NCBI GenBank assembly: GCA_019828545.1
Contig: JACVRA010000183.1
Span: 1 to 64,000 of the forward strand
Direction of reading: 5' to 3'
DNA: 64,000 nt
Origin: Paracamarosporium sp. OC-R06-R3
Lineage: Eukaryota; Ascomycota; Dothideomycetes; Pleosporales; Didymosphaeriaceae
A model generated the notes under the pieces. That model made no database searches. It had not been told where the DNA came from and saw nothing but the letters and a program-made list of their open reading frames with translations. This document shows, piece after piece, positions 23,914 to 35,324 of this stretch (position 1 is the stretch's first letter; every line of letters starts with the position of its first letter). The position numbers and the translations under genes were made by a program.

Positions 23914-25749
23914 ATGCCTCTGCACGCTGCGCGCCCCATTGTGCGCGTCGAGCACAGCTCCATGCATACCATCGAAACGCGCAATCCCGAGAACCTGTTT
24001 GGCCTGTGGTCCGGTATGTGCTGCGTGCTATGTGCCCGCTGCCTGCGATCCGCCACTGACACGCCCGCCTTTCTAGTCTTCTCAAAGTGCTCTCCCGCCA
24101 TGGAAGACGGCAAGCGCTACGAAAACATGGTGAGTCGCCCTGCTGCCCCGCGCAATCAATCCCCCCGACCACGCCCACTGACGACGCAGGCCTGGAGACT
24201 GTGGTCGCGGGAAACCTTCTGCTGCCAGCCGGACCTGCCAGCGTCCCCGCGGTGGTCGCTCGAACCCCGGATCGCTGCCGACGACGAATTGCCCGAGCTC
24301 TCCTCGAGCGTCGCCTCCGACGACTCCACAACAGGAAGTGCCATCACCGCGACTACCCGCTCCAATTCGTCCTCGCGGCCCGATCTACGCCGCCACGACT
24401 CTGCCACCAGCCAGGCCCGCGGCAAGCACCTCACCCCAATCGACCTGGAAAAGGTCGTAAACTCCATCCAAGAGAAGAAGGCCATCGAGCCTCTGTCGCC
24501 GCTTCCGCCTCAGCTCGCGCCGCCTGTAGCACACAAAGAGCCGAGAAAACCCGTCCAAGACACCACGCCTCGCCCCTCCTCGCCTCCACGAAACGCCCGC
24601 CCCGTTCCTGAGTCGTCGACGTCCACAGTAGCCACCACAATGGGCAGCGACCCGATGAGCTCGACCGTTGGCTCGGATGTCAGCACGTCTACTGATGTTT
24701 CCGCTCACAGCGTCGTGCACGGCTTCGATCCCAGCAGGATCTCCACTTCTGTCCGATCTAGCACCAACCTGAATCCTACACCCATCCTGAAATCGAGTTT
24801 CGGCTCCAAGCCGCCGCCATCCAAGGCCGAGCCCGTACGAAAGAAGCAAGCCGTTTTCACCTTGGGTGGCTCCTCCGATGAGGACAACAGCAGCTCCCTG
24901 GATACTTACTCGCTCGTGAATCGCAGCTCGCTCTCCGAGAACATCAAGAAGGCCGGTCTCATTCGCAAGAACCTGTCGTTCAACAACCAAGTCTCCACCC
25001 GCACGATCCACGACGCCACTTCCGAGGAAAGCGAAGAGGCCATCGAAAGCGAAGAGGCCATCGAAAGCGAATCCGAGGAAGACTCTGACGACAACGCGAT
25101 CGAGGAAGAGGATTCGGACGAGGAGTGGGAAGACGACAACGACGACAGCGCCGTTGCCAGCGTGGATGAGAGGCCCATGTTCAAGCGAGTCGATTCCAAA
25201 CCCAACCTCGTCTCGCGTCGCTCGCTGCTCACAACGATGATGCACCAGGGAGACCGCGCTCAAGCTCTCCAGAACGCTGCATCTCGCTCAACACCCGCAA
25301 TCCGACGCTCGCGCACCTCTACTCCCAATGGCCCATCTACTGGCAGCTCCCCCCAGGAAGATACTGGCCTCATGATGCGGCAGCAGGCCTCGCGGTCGAA
25401 GCCCATCATCATGACTACCTCAAACGTACACCCCCCGGCGCTTTCCCCACGCACCACCCGTCGTAACATGCTGCAAACGGAGCTGACTGCGTCGTTGCGC
25501 TCCAATCTGCTCTGGGAAAGACAGCAAAAGAACGCGACCACCAACGCTGTGAACAAGCGGGCTCAGAGCGCAGTGTCGCTGCCGGCGATGCGCCGCGCGG
25601 CGACGACCAACGACTTCAAAGGTTTACATGCAACCGCACAGTACAACAACCTGATCAAAGCCGCTACCCATCGGGAAGCGGCCAAAAACAATTCATATAA
25701 CGATTACTTCGACCAAGGGCTGCAGGAGTACCACCAGAAAGGATGGTGA
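23914..25749 (+). CDS. Mks1-like regulator (DUF1752 + DUF3295)
   Basis: About 570 aa; exons 23914-24013, 24077-24129, 24190-25749. Splicing yields the DUF1752 signature: NPENLFGLWS joined to VFSKCS, then MEDGKRYENM joined to AWRLWSRE. This N-terminal module is shared by fungal nitrogen-regulation proteins of the Mks1 type. The long remainder is Ser/Thr/Pro-rich and largely disordered, with a VFTLGGSSDED segment, an acidic stretch (about residues 330-375) built partly from an 18-nt tandem duplication (25031-25066), and a conserved C-terminal part (RRNMLQTELTASLRSNLLWERQQK, shortened here to its key residues RRNML..E....LR..LLWER) typical of DUF3295. Likely nuclear/cytoplasmic signalling protein acting downstream of TOR or cAMP on nitrogen genes; function is by family inference. 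The start could also be the ATG at 23962. Confidence 0.83.
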   Translation: MPLHAARPIVRVEHSSMHTIETRNPENLFGLWSGMCCVLCARCLRSATDTPAFLVFSKCSPAMEDGKRYENMVSRPAAPRNQSPRPRPLTTQAWRLWSRETFCCQPDLPASPRWSLEPRIAADDELPELSSSVASDDSTTGSAITATTRSNSSSRPDLRRHDSATSQARGKHLTPIDLEKVVNSIQEKKAIEPLSPLPPQLAPPVAHKEPRKPVQDTTPRPSSPPRNARPVPESSTSTVATTMGSDPMSSTVGSDVSTSTDVSAHSVVHGFDPSRISTSVRSSTNLNPTPILKSSFGSKPPPSKAEPVRKKQAVFTLGGSSDEDNSSSLDTYSLVNRSSLSENIKKAGLIRKNLSFNNQVSTRTIHDATSEESEEAIESEEAIESESEEDSDDNAIEEEDSDEEWEDDNDDSAVASVDERPMFKRVDSKPNLVSRRSLLTTMMHQGDRAQALQNAASRSTPAIRRSRTSTPNGPSTGSSPQEDTGLMMRQQASRSKPIIMTTSNVHPPALSPRTTRRNMLQTELTASLRSNLLWERQQKNATTNAVNKRAQSAVSLPAMRRAATTNDFKGLHATAQYNNLIKAATHREAAKNNSYNDYFDQGLQEYHQKGW

Positions 25750-26260
25750 CTCAGCCATTTGATTCAACCATTGCACATTCAGCGGCATTTTGGGAGCAGC
25801 ATTCTGGCACCGGCGTTTTATATTGGAATTTCATTCGGCGCACCGTCGGCGACGACATTCGGGACGGCCACTTGTGGGTAATGTTGCCAAAACCTTTTTT
25901 TTTTGATACCAACGGGCATTGAGTATGCCTACGAGGCTACGAGTTTCCTTGCTTCTCTTCGTTCCATCGGACAACGGGCGGTTTCTATCGGCTACAAGAT
26001 ACGTCAGAGGCTCACGCCTGGGGGTGGTGCTCGGTCTGGGTCTGGCGACGTGTCGGCCCTGCAGGCAGCATCCATCCACTTTTGTCTGTACTATTACCTG
26101 CATTTGTACTTTTACCTTACCATTGGCCCGCTGGGGCAGAGGATACCCTGAGCAGCAGTCGCAGGGTAGGGCGCGGAGCGAGTCGGCAATGGCGTTGCCT
26201 CGCAGGATGGATGAGATGCACGGATGGGAATGGCAGGTAATGGGCCTGGGGACTTAATCC
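25750..26260. other. 3' flank of the Mks1-like gene
   Basis: About 500 bp with no coding sequence recognised. It probably contains the 3' UTR (a long T-run at about 25896-25903). Confidence 0.4.
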
Positions 26261-26269
26261 CGTAAAAGC

Positions 26270-26322
26270 GGACTATCTATCTATCAATCACTCAATCAAT
26301 CAAGCAATCAATCAATCAATTG
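26270..26322. repeat. TCAA/ATCA tetranucleotide microsatellite
   Basis: CTATCTATC passing into repeated ATCA/TCAA units, imperfect, about 50 bp. Confidence 0.85.
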
Positions 26323-26644
26323 AACCAAGCAAGCACGCACTCAATCAATTCATCCCACTGTTCTCGCATCCTTCCCTTCCTCCCTTCCAACCTTCCCGTT
26401 GCGTGCGCCCATGTACACGATAGATAGATAGCGAGCTCCCGCCTGCCTGATGACGATAACATGACTAGCGGGTAACGTCCGCGCCTCGACGCAAGCACGC
26501 AAAACACGCACGCACGACACGTCCAGTCCAGGCCCCGTCTCGCCCTCGCATCCCCCCTCCATCCGGGGACCACGCAGTCCCAACAAACGCACATGCACGC
26601 GCAAGGGTCGCTCGCCCTCAGGCAGACCAGACAAGACCAGACAT

Positions 26645-26693
26645 GACAGGACAGGACAGGACAGGCAGGGCAAGCACCGCACCGCACCGCACC
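26645..26693. repeat. ACAGG and GCACC pentanucleotide repeats
   Basis: Tandem ACAGG units (about 26645-26668) followed by GCACC units (about 26673-26693). Motif shared with 22946-22984 and with the CACCG runs near 16370 and 60615. Confidence 0.8.
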
Positions 26694-26898
26694 GCCGCGT
26701 TTGGCTCAGTCTTACCGCTCTTTCGTCGCGCTCGTCTCCTTCGAGACGAGGGGCGCTTATGCATGCTAGCGTCTGTGGGTGGGGATCGTGCTGGTCGAAT
26801 GGATGGACGTATGTGTGTCTGGGGAGTGTTGTCTAATGCTGTCCTATTGTAGATAGATGGATGGAGGGTGCTTACGAATGGCGAGGAGCGTACGTATG

Positions 26899-26945
26899 TA
26901 CTTACTTACCTACCTACCTACCTACCTACCTACCTAGCTATCTAT
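26899..26945. repeat. TACC tetranucleotide microsatellite
   Basis: About eleven consecutive TACC/TACT units, nearly perfect in the centre. Confidence 0.9.
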
Positions 26946-29900
26946 CTGCCGCCTGCGTGCGTGCGTGCTGGGGATAATTTGATGGGATGGATTGGGGCCG
27001 GGCGTGGGGTGTTGCTTGTGTCTCGGTGTTTATTGCGTGCATGTGAGGTCGGGGGGTCGGCAATTGTGCTGTCGGAGGGAGGTGACGGGATGGATGATGC
27101 CGGTGAGAGATATTCTGGTATGGTATGCTCTGGTCTGGTCTGGACTGCCGTTACCGGTGTGTATGGGGTGTTGCGCTCGCCCGCTTGCTCGCCAGTCTAC
27201 CTGAATGAATGACTTCGTTCCCTCGGGCCGACATGTGCGGGTCCGCCGTCCTTCTGCCTTGTCTTGCCTTGCCTTGTCCTGTGAGCGTGCCTGGTATTGT
27301 CACGTCACGTCACTCAGTCAATCACTCACCCACTCACTCACTCCGTCTCGTATCGCTGTGGAGGCGTGGCTCGCTTGCGGTGCCCTCGTGAGTGTCTGAG
27401 CATGCGATGTGATGTGATCGCCGCTCGAGACTCGAGACGCGCATCAGCCTTATGAGTCAATCAGGCGCTTGCATCTGGGATCCTGAGTCGAGGGCGCGTC
27501 ACATCTGGGGAGCGCTGGCCGGCGGTTGCAGCACGCGAGATGTGACGGGCAGCCGAGTAATGGGTGGTTGCAGCAGAGCAGACAGAGCACATCAATGCGT
27601 CGCCGTACATCCGACTCGCACTCACCGACCAGCTGACGCCGCCTATCTTCCCTTCTTCCCCGTACCTACCAAATCTCTCGCCTCATCTCATCTCATCTCG
27701 TCCCCACCAGCACCCAGCACGATACCCCGGATTGCACCTAGCCCGCGCAAGCCCTCTCGCCTCGCCGTCTCAACCATCACGCCCCCTACCCGCTCAGTCA
27801 CACGCCTCCAAAACAGACTCATCCCTGGCGGCAGCCTGGGAGCTCGCGGGGGCTCGAGTCCAAACGCGTACACGGCCGTGATGCGCTGGCACTGCTCGCC
27901 CGCGACAACGGCTAGCGCTCTGCACCGCGAGCAGATGACCAGAAGATCTCGTTCCTCAGCCTCATCGCCGCCAGGGGGTGCTTGGGGGCACTCGCGACCC
28001 CCGCTGCGCTGCGTTGTGCGCCGCTCCGCCACTCGCAACCCTCTATCTCCTGCGACATGCCATCCCATCGCTCTGCAATCACTCGCCGCGAGCCTGCCGC
28101 CTTGCTGACGCAAATCCACACACCGCGCCTCCCATCCCATCCCATCCCTTCCCCGCCATACCCACCCGTCAAGTGACCACGCAGCAATTTTTAGACTCGT
28201 GTCGTGAGCGGGACGGATGCGTAGCCGCGGAGCTTTTTACGACGAGCGGATAGTAGGAGGCCTAGTGGGTTGCGCCGTCCGCACGCCGCCCCCGTGGGGG
28301 TGCGTAGCGTCACGAGGAGGCCCATTTCCTGAGTTGCGATGTACGTAGACGGATCGCGCGAGCAGCGGGACTCGATTTGGGACTTGCTTTGTTTCGCTAA
28401 TGCTGCTGTATGCCCGTGTGTCGATCGCCTCCTGTAAGGGTCTGGGTGTCATATCTGCGTGCGTGCGTGCGTGTGTAATGCTGTGGACAGCGAAGCAGAG
28501 CACTCCGAGGGTGTGGCGTGCAGGGCGCTGGCCAGTCGAACAGGGCGTGTCTTCGGCATTGCTTCCCATTCAGCGAGGGGGGGAAGTCGACGTGCTTGTT
28601 TCCAATACTTTGTGCAGGCGAGGACGCTGGGGAGGGGCGCGGCGTGGGCTGTATGCTGTGTCGTGGGGGTTTGGTAATCGGGATACATGCTTGACTGATT
28701 GATTCACTTGGGGCCTTGCAAGCTTGTGGTTTGGCTACGGGGCTGATGTGCTGCGTAGGGTACGTTTCTGGGTGTTCGAACTGAACGTATGAATGCATGG
28801 GTTAGCGTTATGCTGTGTTCACGGCGGTGTGCTTGGCACCGTCTCCTGTCATGAGGCGCCGTGTACGTTTTCACGAAGATTCTTACATCATCTCTCAGCA
28901 ACAATGTCTTTCACAGTCGGGCGCACCAGCGTCCACGACGCATCAACCTGCAATTGCCGCTGACAAGCTGCATAATCGGATAACGACCTGGTCACAAGCG
29001 TTTATACACTCCCTAAACACCAGGGTTCAGCGGGGACACGGCAATAGTTTGTCATGGCGAAACCTATGGACAGCACGTCTCTGGGTCAACGGACCGAACC
29101 CGCACGGTTCCAATCCCAAGGCAGACCCTGAAACATGGCTCGGCGAATTGAAACTGCAGTGCAAGAGCTATTACCCAAGGCATTGAGACCAACGGCGCCA
29201 GTGTCACCGAAGAAGGTTCTTCTGCAGAGATTAGCTTTCCCGACGATTCCCCATAGCTCCATTACAGCGTTGGCGGCCTACGGGATGACGACCTGGAGCG
29301 TTCATACTTTGCATTGCAACGGCATGTTAGTTCACCGTGACGATGGTGAGCGGCATCGACGATGCTATCGTGAGCCGTGGTGGTGTCCAACTACCGACTT
29401 CACTCCCGGTGGACGATACTCTCGGTCCAAGGCGCTGGTAATCTCAGCTGCATCATGTGGCTGCCACGTTTTGCTCGCTTCTTGGGGTTAATGCTTTGGT
29501 CTAATTGTCCTAGTGTACCGACATCTCAGCTCTGCATCCATGGGCACTAGAGCGACTGGGGGAATACCATCCACCACTGCAAAGCATATTGTAATGCCGG
29601 CTGTTGCACGGGAGGGAGCAACTATCACCCAATACTCAACACCCAAAGACCCCTATCGTCTCGACCACGATCCCATCAGCACTTACAGACATCCAGAGCC
29701 TGTCCGCGTAATGGAGTCACCGACCACCAGGTCAGTCGAGCAGCATGCATCGCGTACCCCACACTTTTCCCCGAGAGGTGCACAACAGTCCGGTCACTAC
29801 CCGCCGCTACACGGGCCTCCATCCGCGGTACGCCGTCTGGCTGACGTCGCAGACTTGGTCCCTTGGCCAGCAGCGCGCCTCGAGGTTTCCGTACGGATTT

Positions 29901-31280
29901 GTTACATACGTTCTCTATCCACGTGCGTTTCAGCTGCCAACAGCTCGCTGCAGCCTTTCAAACGTCGTGGAGATAGCTCGATCGTAAGCCGCATGTCAAG
30001 CCGCATGCCATCGTACGTTAGCCCGCCGGGCGCGGGCTTCGCGGACGCACACCCCGCAATTTCACAAGCTCGGGGAGAATTGGGCCGCGCGTGTATCCTT
30101 GTGCATTTTGCGCCGTGAAAGGCTCGCCGGCGGAGTGCTTGCTTGTGATTGAGCTTGGGCGGTCCTGCGGGCGATTGTTGGGCACCGGGCTGCAGCATCT
30201 CGTGTTCACATTCACGAGCTGGATGCGTCTGTTCTTCCCGTGGACCGGGCAGCAACAATGGCAAGGAGGACCATGTGAAAGCCGTTGCGTGGAACTGGCA
30301 AGGCGGGTGTGCTTGGCCCCGCTATGATCTCACACATCCATGGAGGATTTCCGTTCGGCCATGAGGGAGACGTCGCTGCTCGAGTCTCATGACCGTGTGG
30401 CAGTGATCATGCGACGGGTGACATGTTTCCCACGGCCCGATGTCAGAAGCAAGCTTGCATTGCGAGGCATATTGCCGGATGCACTGGGTGTAGCCAGCCG
30501 CTTCCCCGACGTAGCGTCAAGGTTAACACATGGTGCCGGCGGCCCAAAACAGTGATCAATATCCGCGATTCGACAACAGCGATTAAGGTTCGAGGTTGCA
30601 AGCTGAAAGCACGCTTGGATCTAGGGTCGTTGAATACGAAGCAGTTTTCTTTGTTGGCTCGTCCGGTTAGCAGAGGGACATCCTTTCACCCAGGCCCCGG
30701 CGCCAGGTGCTGCGCGAGAGGAGGCAAAGACCGCGATGCCTTCCTTCCCCAGACACGCCAGCCCCAGATCAGCGCGGCACCCAAGCATCCGTAGGGCTGA
30801 GTTTCCCCGTCCGTCCAGCGCCCTCGACGCGAGGCCAACGGATCGACAATCACCCTTCGCAACGCCCGTTTCAAACCCCAAACAGCATTCGATACGCAAG
30901 TCGGAAACAAGAATACAGTACGCAGGAGCCTGCCGGACCCGACTGTCAACGTCATGATGTGCGGTCCCAGCGACCGATGATTCGCGTCTGCGTCTACCGA
31001 CATGCAGGTACCGCAGCTCGGTCCTCGAACAGGAAACCCGGCACACCACATCTGGTGCTTGTCTCGAGACATTGCGCAAGTACTGCATCGGCATGCAATG
31101 CATCGCGACGATTGTCCCAGCCGGACGCACCCAGGCCCACGCACCCATCAGCGCCTCGCCTCCTCAAACGCAGCCCCTTGTGCAGCTGAAAATTACGACC
31201 GCGCTGTGGACTCGCGTTGCGCAACGAGGTTGCATGCGATCCTTGCGCTGCTGCTTGCGTGGTGGGCCCAAGCATGCCAT
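26946..31280. other. long gene-free stretch downstream of the Mks1-like gene
   Basis: About 4.3 kb, GC-rich in parts (27.4-28.3 kb and 28.8-31.2 kb), similar in texture to 17.1-22.9 kb. Open frames up to about 200 codons (27452-28108, 29513-30118) are overlapping, low-complexity or featureless. An ATG in a good fungal context sits near 28903 (CAGCAACAATG), but its frame closes after about 19 codons. Nothing supportable as a gene. Confidence 0.4.
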
Positions 31281-32640
31281 GCCATGCCATGCGAAGCGTT
31301 GAGTTGAGCCTCACCTACGCCCCCTGCTCCACCCACCAACCCACCACCCGCCGTCTCGCGAACCGCACCCAAGCAATAATCTCTCTCATCTCGATCCCCT
31401 AGTCTAGCTTCCGCACGCGCACTCCACAGCGCCGCGCCCAACCAACCTCCTTTCCACATGCCCAACCCAACACCGCCTGGTCCTGCGTCTGGTCCGCGTT
31501 CCAGTCCTAGTCCCAGTTCCAGTTCATGCCCACGCTCACTTTCGACCCCACCCACGCACGCCGCATCCGCGTCCGCGTCCGCGCCCGCGCGCTTTTTTCT
31601 TCGCTCGCGAGCTGCCCGGTGCACGCCTTTCTCGGCCGGATACCCACGCCGCCGCCGCCGCCGCCTGGCTGCAAATTCGAAATTTTTTCTAGAAGAATGC
31701 TTTGGGTTCCGGGGGGTTGGTGCTGCGCTGCGCTGTGCTGCGTGCCGGGGCTAAGGTAGGGTTTTGCTTTTTGTGTGTATAGGTGCGTGTGCGTGTGTGT
31801 GGGCGTTTTCACATGCGCGGGAGGGCCGATGGTGTGCATGTGCATGTGCTTGCACGTGGCGACGGGAGGGGGATTCCTCTGCATGCGTGTAGATTTTTCT
31901 TTTCTTTTTTTTTTTTTGAAAAGGGAGGGAGGGAGGTTGCGTAATCACACACGAGTATCAACCTTGTGGTAGAAGTGAGGAAATGTCTGTTTGTCTAGCT
32001 GGTTGGACGTCGATGTACTTCCTTCCTCCAGCAACACGAAGACTCAGAGTAAACCTCGCACACAGTACATCGGATACCCCGACCCCCTACCCCCTGCCTA
32101 CACACATACATACATACATGCATACTAACAATCCTTCGCGCTTCGAAACAAGCTAAGTGTACTGTAACTGTAACTTTTCCTGCTTGCCGTTCCGTTTTGC
32201 TCCGCTAGCGGCGTTTGGGTGGGGATGCGAGGGTCGAGGTGTTGGGTTTTTTTTCTAGGTTGTAAGATGGTGTGGTGGGTATTGTATTGTATAGGGCTAG
32301 GAAAGGTGCATGTGCATGTGCGTGTTTGGCTGGAAGGGGTGGATGGGAGTGGGCGTAGGGGCGTAGGGGTGTAGGTGGGTGTGAGATGGTTCTGGTGGAT
32401 AGAGGGCTGCTTGGGGTTTTGGGTATGTTGCTCTGAGTAAGTCACTCACCTGCTGGGTTGGGTTTTGGAGGTGGGTAAGTCGGGAGGTAGAAAGGTGGGT
32501 ATTTCGTCTTGTCTTGCCTTGCTCTTTGGATTTGGTGGAGTAGAGTATAATAGTATGGGTAGGTTGTAGGATCTTGAGATTCTGACTTGCACTTGTACTT
32601 GTACTACAGACACGATACCCTGAGTTTGTTTCTACTTTTA
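31281..32640. repeat. second strand-composition switch block
   Basis: Plus strand is C-rich from about 31310 to 31680 (CACCCACCAACCCACC, CCGCCGCCGCC) after four CCATG units at about 31277-31299. It becomes G/T-rich from about 31760 to 31880 (GTGCGTGTGTG) and again 32210-32560. It repeats the C/A-then-G/T layout seen at 15.7-17.0 kb. No gene recognised. Confidence 0.55.
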
Positions 32641-34320
32641 CAGCTGCCTTCCTCTCATAATCCAAATGCTCTGCACCTTTCTTATAACTCTACCTCATTG
32701 CATACTTCGTACTTTATTGCTTCATATGAATGGACGTGATGCCTAGGGATACTCATTAAGATCTACCGGAAGGTGGGCGTGTGCTCGTGCTTTTTTGTTT
32801 TGTCTGGATTGACAGAGTGGAGCATGATACGACTTGGTTCGGTGTTTTGGCGTGTATTCTTCGAGGGATGTTGTCATGGTAGACGCATAGATGTGCTGAG
32901 GATATGCATAAGCTGATCACTTAATTGTATATGATTAAGGCGATGGTTATGGAGTGCGTGTTGTGTGGATATATATTCTGACTAAGAGATCAGGGGTGAG
33001 TAAGTTGATGTAGAGGGTGCGGTGCCATAGAATGACAATGGGAGTCAAGTTAGCGACAAGATTATCAGCATCACTGCATCGGTTTCTTGATTTGGCAAAG
33101 TGGTAGCTACATATATAGTTATGCGCGTAATATAATATCTCTGTGTATGCCTGATTTCAACCAACCCACCCCACGCCTATAAGAGAACCTCAACATAGTA
33201 ATGAGAAGAGCCTAGCCTTCCATAATGTTCTAATTGCTATTGTGATTTGTGTTTACTGACTGTCTGATGTTGTTGATAGAAATTAACAAGGCGCATGACG
33301 GAAACACACTCAGTATCATCGTGGCACTAGGAATTCAAAAACCTCGATGTCAGAGAAGAGCATATTAATAGCGGGGTTACGCACGCTGGTCAGGCGATCT
33401 CTTGGAGTAAGATCCGAATACGGCCAATTCAAAGACTGCGATATTCAGCCTTACAAATGGTCAGATCAGCGGCGATGTCGGCGGAGTCTGCGCAGGAATA
33501 AGCATATTTTGCAATGCTTTGACTATGATGCTACGTGGTCGTGCTTTACAAGCTTCAAGAACTCTCTTTTGAGGGTAACATGGTTGTTGTGGTGGGGTTG
33601 AGAACCGTGGACCGAGCGCGAATGTTGACATTGAACGTCCCCCCTTTTTGGCTGTGTGCGACCTGACTAATGAGGATAATTAGTATGATGAAATAGAACA
33701 TGTGCACAGTATAACGAATTATTAAGGAGAAGATGTTTCATCCAAAGATCAATTTTCTCGCCTCCATTTCAATTGCGAGGGAGGCTGCTCGAAGTTCACA
33801 ATCGTGTTAATTGATTATGGTGCACGGATATATGGTTCCACCGCACTACATACTATGGATGCGTATAACAAACGAATGTTGAGCATACACACCCGCTAGG
33901 AATTTTCTGTTGAAGTCCTATTTTAGAAGTTTCTATTATGAATTCCAGACTTGCACGACCGTACGTGGACGTCCATTTTCTGTCAGCTTCTACGTTGACA
34001 AGCGCAACCACTAAACGTATGAGAGAAACCATAAAGACCGGTAATACATATGCATTCTATTGGTCAATCCTCAGTTCCGCCTCTAATACATGGTCGTGTC
34101 CCCTTTTCGTATCCGTTCAGGACCGCAAAAATTAGATGTCAAAGTGCGGAAGAACCACCTCAACCTTTACAATAGTAAAATGGAATTTTTTTTAACCATG
34201 GAACACCCAACATCTCAAGGTATAATAAGACACTCTTTCTGGTTCTCTTTCCTCCGCACTCGATCTTCTATCACACACTTGTACTGAAGACCATCAAGCT
34301 ATTTTCATCCAAAGCTTCAC
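32641..34320. other. AT-rich gene-free stretch
   Basis: About 1.7 kb of AT-rich DNA with short, unconvincing open frames. Texture like 8.6-10.3 kb. No transposon end, tRNA or protein remnant recognised. Confidence 0.45.
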
Positions 34321-34457
34321 TTCTGCTTCTCAAGCACCACGACTACTACTACGACTACCACGACTACCACCACCACTACTACCACCACCACCACTACTAC
34401 CGCCACCGCCACCACCACTACCAAGGCTAACCAAGCTTTTCTCACAACTCTCCCAAA
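34321..34457 (+). promoter_or_regulatory. triplet-repeat 5' leader
   Basis: ACT/ACC/ACG triplet repeats from about 34336 to 34425 directly precede the ATG of the next gene (context CCAAAATG). A CA-rich unstructured leader is typical of well-translated fungal mRNAs. The antisense reading is a long Val run and is an artefact. Confidence 0.55.
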
Positions 34458-35324
34458 ATGCCTTTCCAAATCACCATCACCAAGGCCAAGGCCCGCCAGG
34501 CAGAGGAGTTCTGCCCCCTCTACCTCATCTCCTACCCGATTGCCCGCCACTGGGCGCTCTTCCTCCCGGACACCCCAACATCCAGCGTGGGACACATCTG
34601 GCACGTGCAGCTCACCGAGCAAGCAGTCCGAACGCGGGACCTCACCAGCAGCAAAGCGGCGGTCAAAGGCTCCAAGCTGAAGAGCCCCTGGTCCCACCCC
34701 ATCGTGGACGTCGGCGTAAAAGAGCGCTTCATCAGGGTCGAAGGCCGGCGGATCTTCCACCCCAACGACTACCACTCGTATAAGATCGAGGGCGCCACCG
34801 CCTCGGAGAACATCATGGACTCGATATCCCGGCACATCGAGTCGCGCTTCAGGTACAACGTGATGAAGGAAAACTGCCAGTCCTTCGTCATCGAGGTGCT
34901 CCGGGAACTCGTATCTAGAGGCCACGCGCGGGCCGACGCCGTGGACTTCGTGCGCAGGAAGGGCATGGCGCCGGTGCGCCGGGCGTCCCTGAAGAAAGAA
35001 CGCGCGACGCCGCTTCCGGATCGGAGCCTCGAGAATTATCCTGAGAGGCGGCCCCGCGTCGATTTCCCTTCGCCGGGGACTCGAGCTGCTAATAGCGCGG
35101 CCTCGAGTTGTAATCCCTCGGCGTCGTATACGAGGGGATTGGTGCCGCAGACTGGGGCTGCTCAGCGGGGATCGTCGTCCCGTGGGACGGGGCAGGGAAG
35201 CCATTTTGCGTCGGCGAGGTCGGGGCATTCGAGGGAGAGTGCGGGGCGTGGCGAGGAGGCTCCGGTGCAGGAGAAAAGTAAGCGGCGGAAACACTTTACT
35301 TTCTCTTTTGGTAGGAGGTATTAG
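34458..35324 (+). CDS. predicted permuted papain-fold (LRAT/PPPDE-like) protein
   Basis: Single-exon protein of 288 aa, not assignable to a named family. Residues 18-160 look like a compact alpha/beta domain in which a histidine near the start (His31, in ARHWALFLP) is followed about 110 residues later by a cysteine at the head of a helix (Cys140, in ENCQSFVIEVL). That order, His before Cys with an NCQ helix, is the pattern of circularly permuted papain-like proteins (LRAT, PPPDE, NlpC/P60 relatives), which act as thiol hydrolases or acyltransferases. Residues about 165-288 are disordered, Ser/Arg/Gly-rich and end in a basic KRRKHFTFSFGRRY tail. No signal peptide or TM helix. Alternative: a non-enzymatic fungal orphan domain. 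Confidence 0.7.
   Translation: MPFQITITKAKARQAEEFCPLYLISYPIARHWALFLPDTPTSSVGHIWHVQLTEQAVRTRDLTSSKAAVKGSKLKSPWSHPIVDVGVKERFIRVEGRRIFHPNDYHSYKIEGATASENIMDSISRHIESRFRYNVMKENCQSFVIEVLRELVSRGHARADAVDFVRRKGMAPVRRASLKKERATPLPDRSLENYPERRPRVDFPSPGTRAANSAASSCNPSASYTRGLVPQTGAAQRGSSSRGTGQGSHFASARSGHSRESAGRGEEAPVQEKSKRRKHFTFSFGRRY

Noticed and set aside
27452..28108. 218-codon plus-strand frame
   Set aside because: Ser/Pro/Arg low complexity in GC-rich DNA; several other frames are open in the same place.
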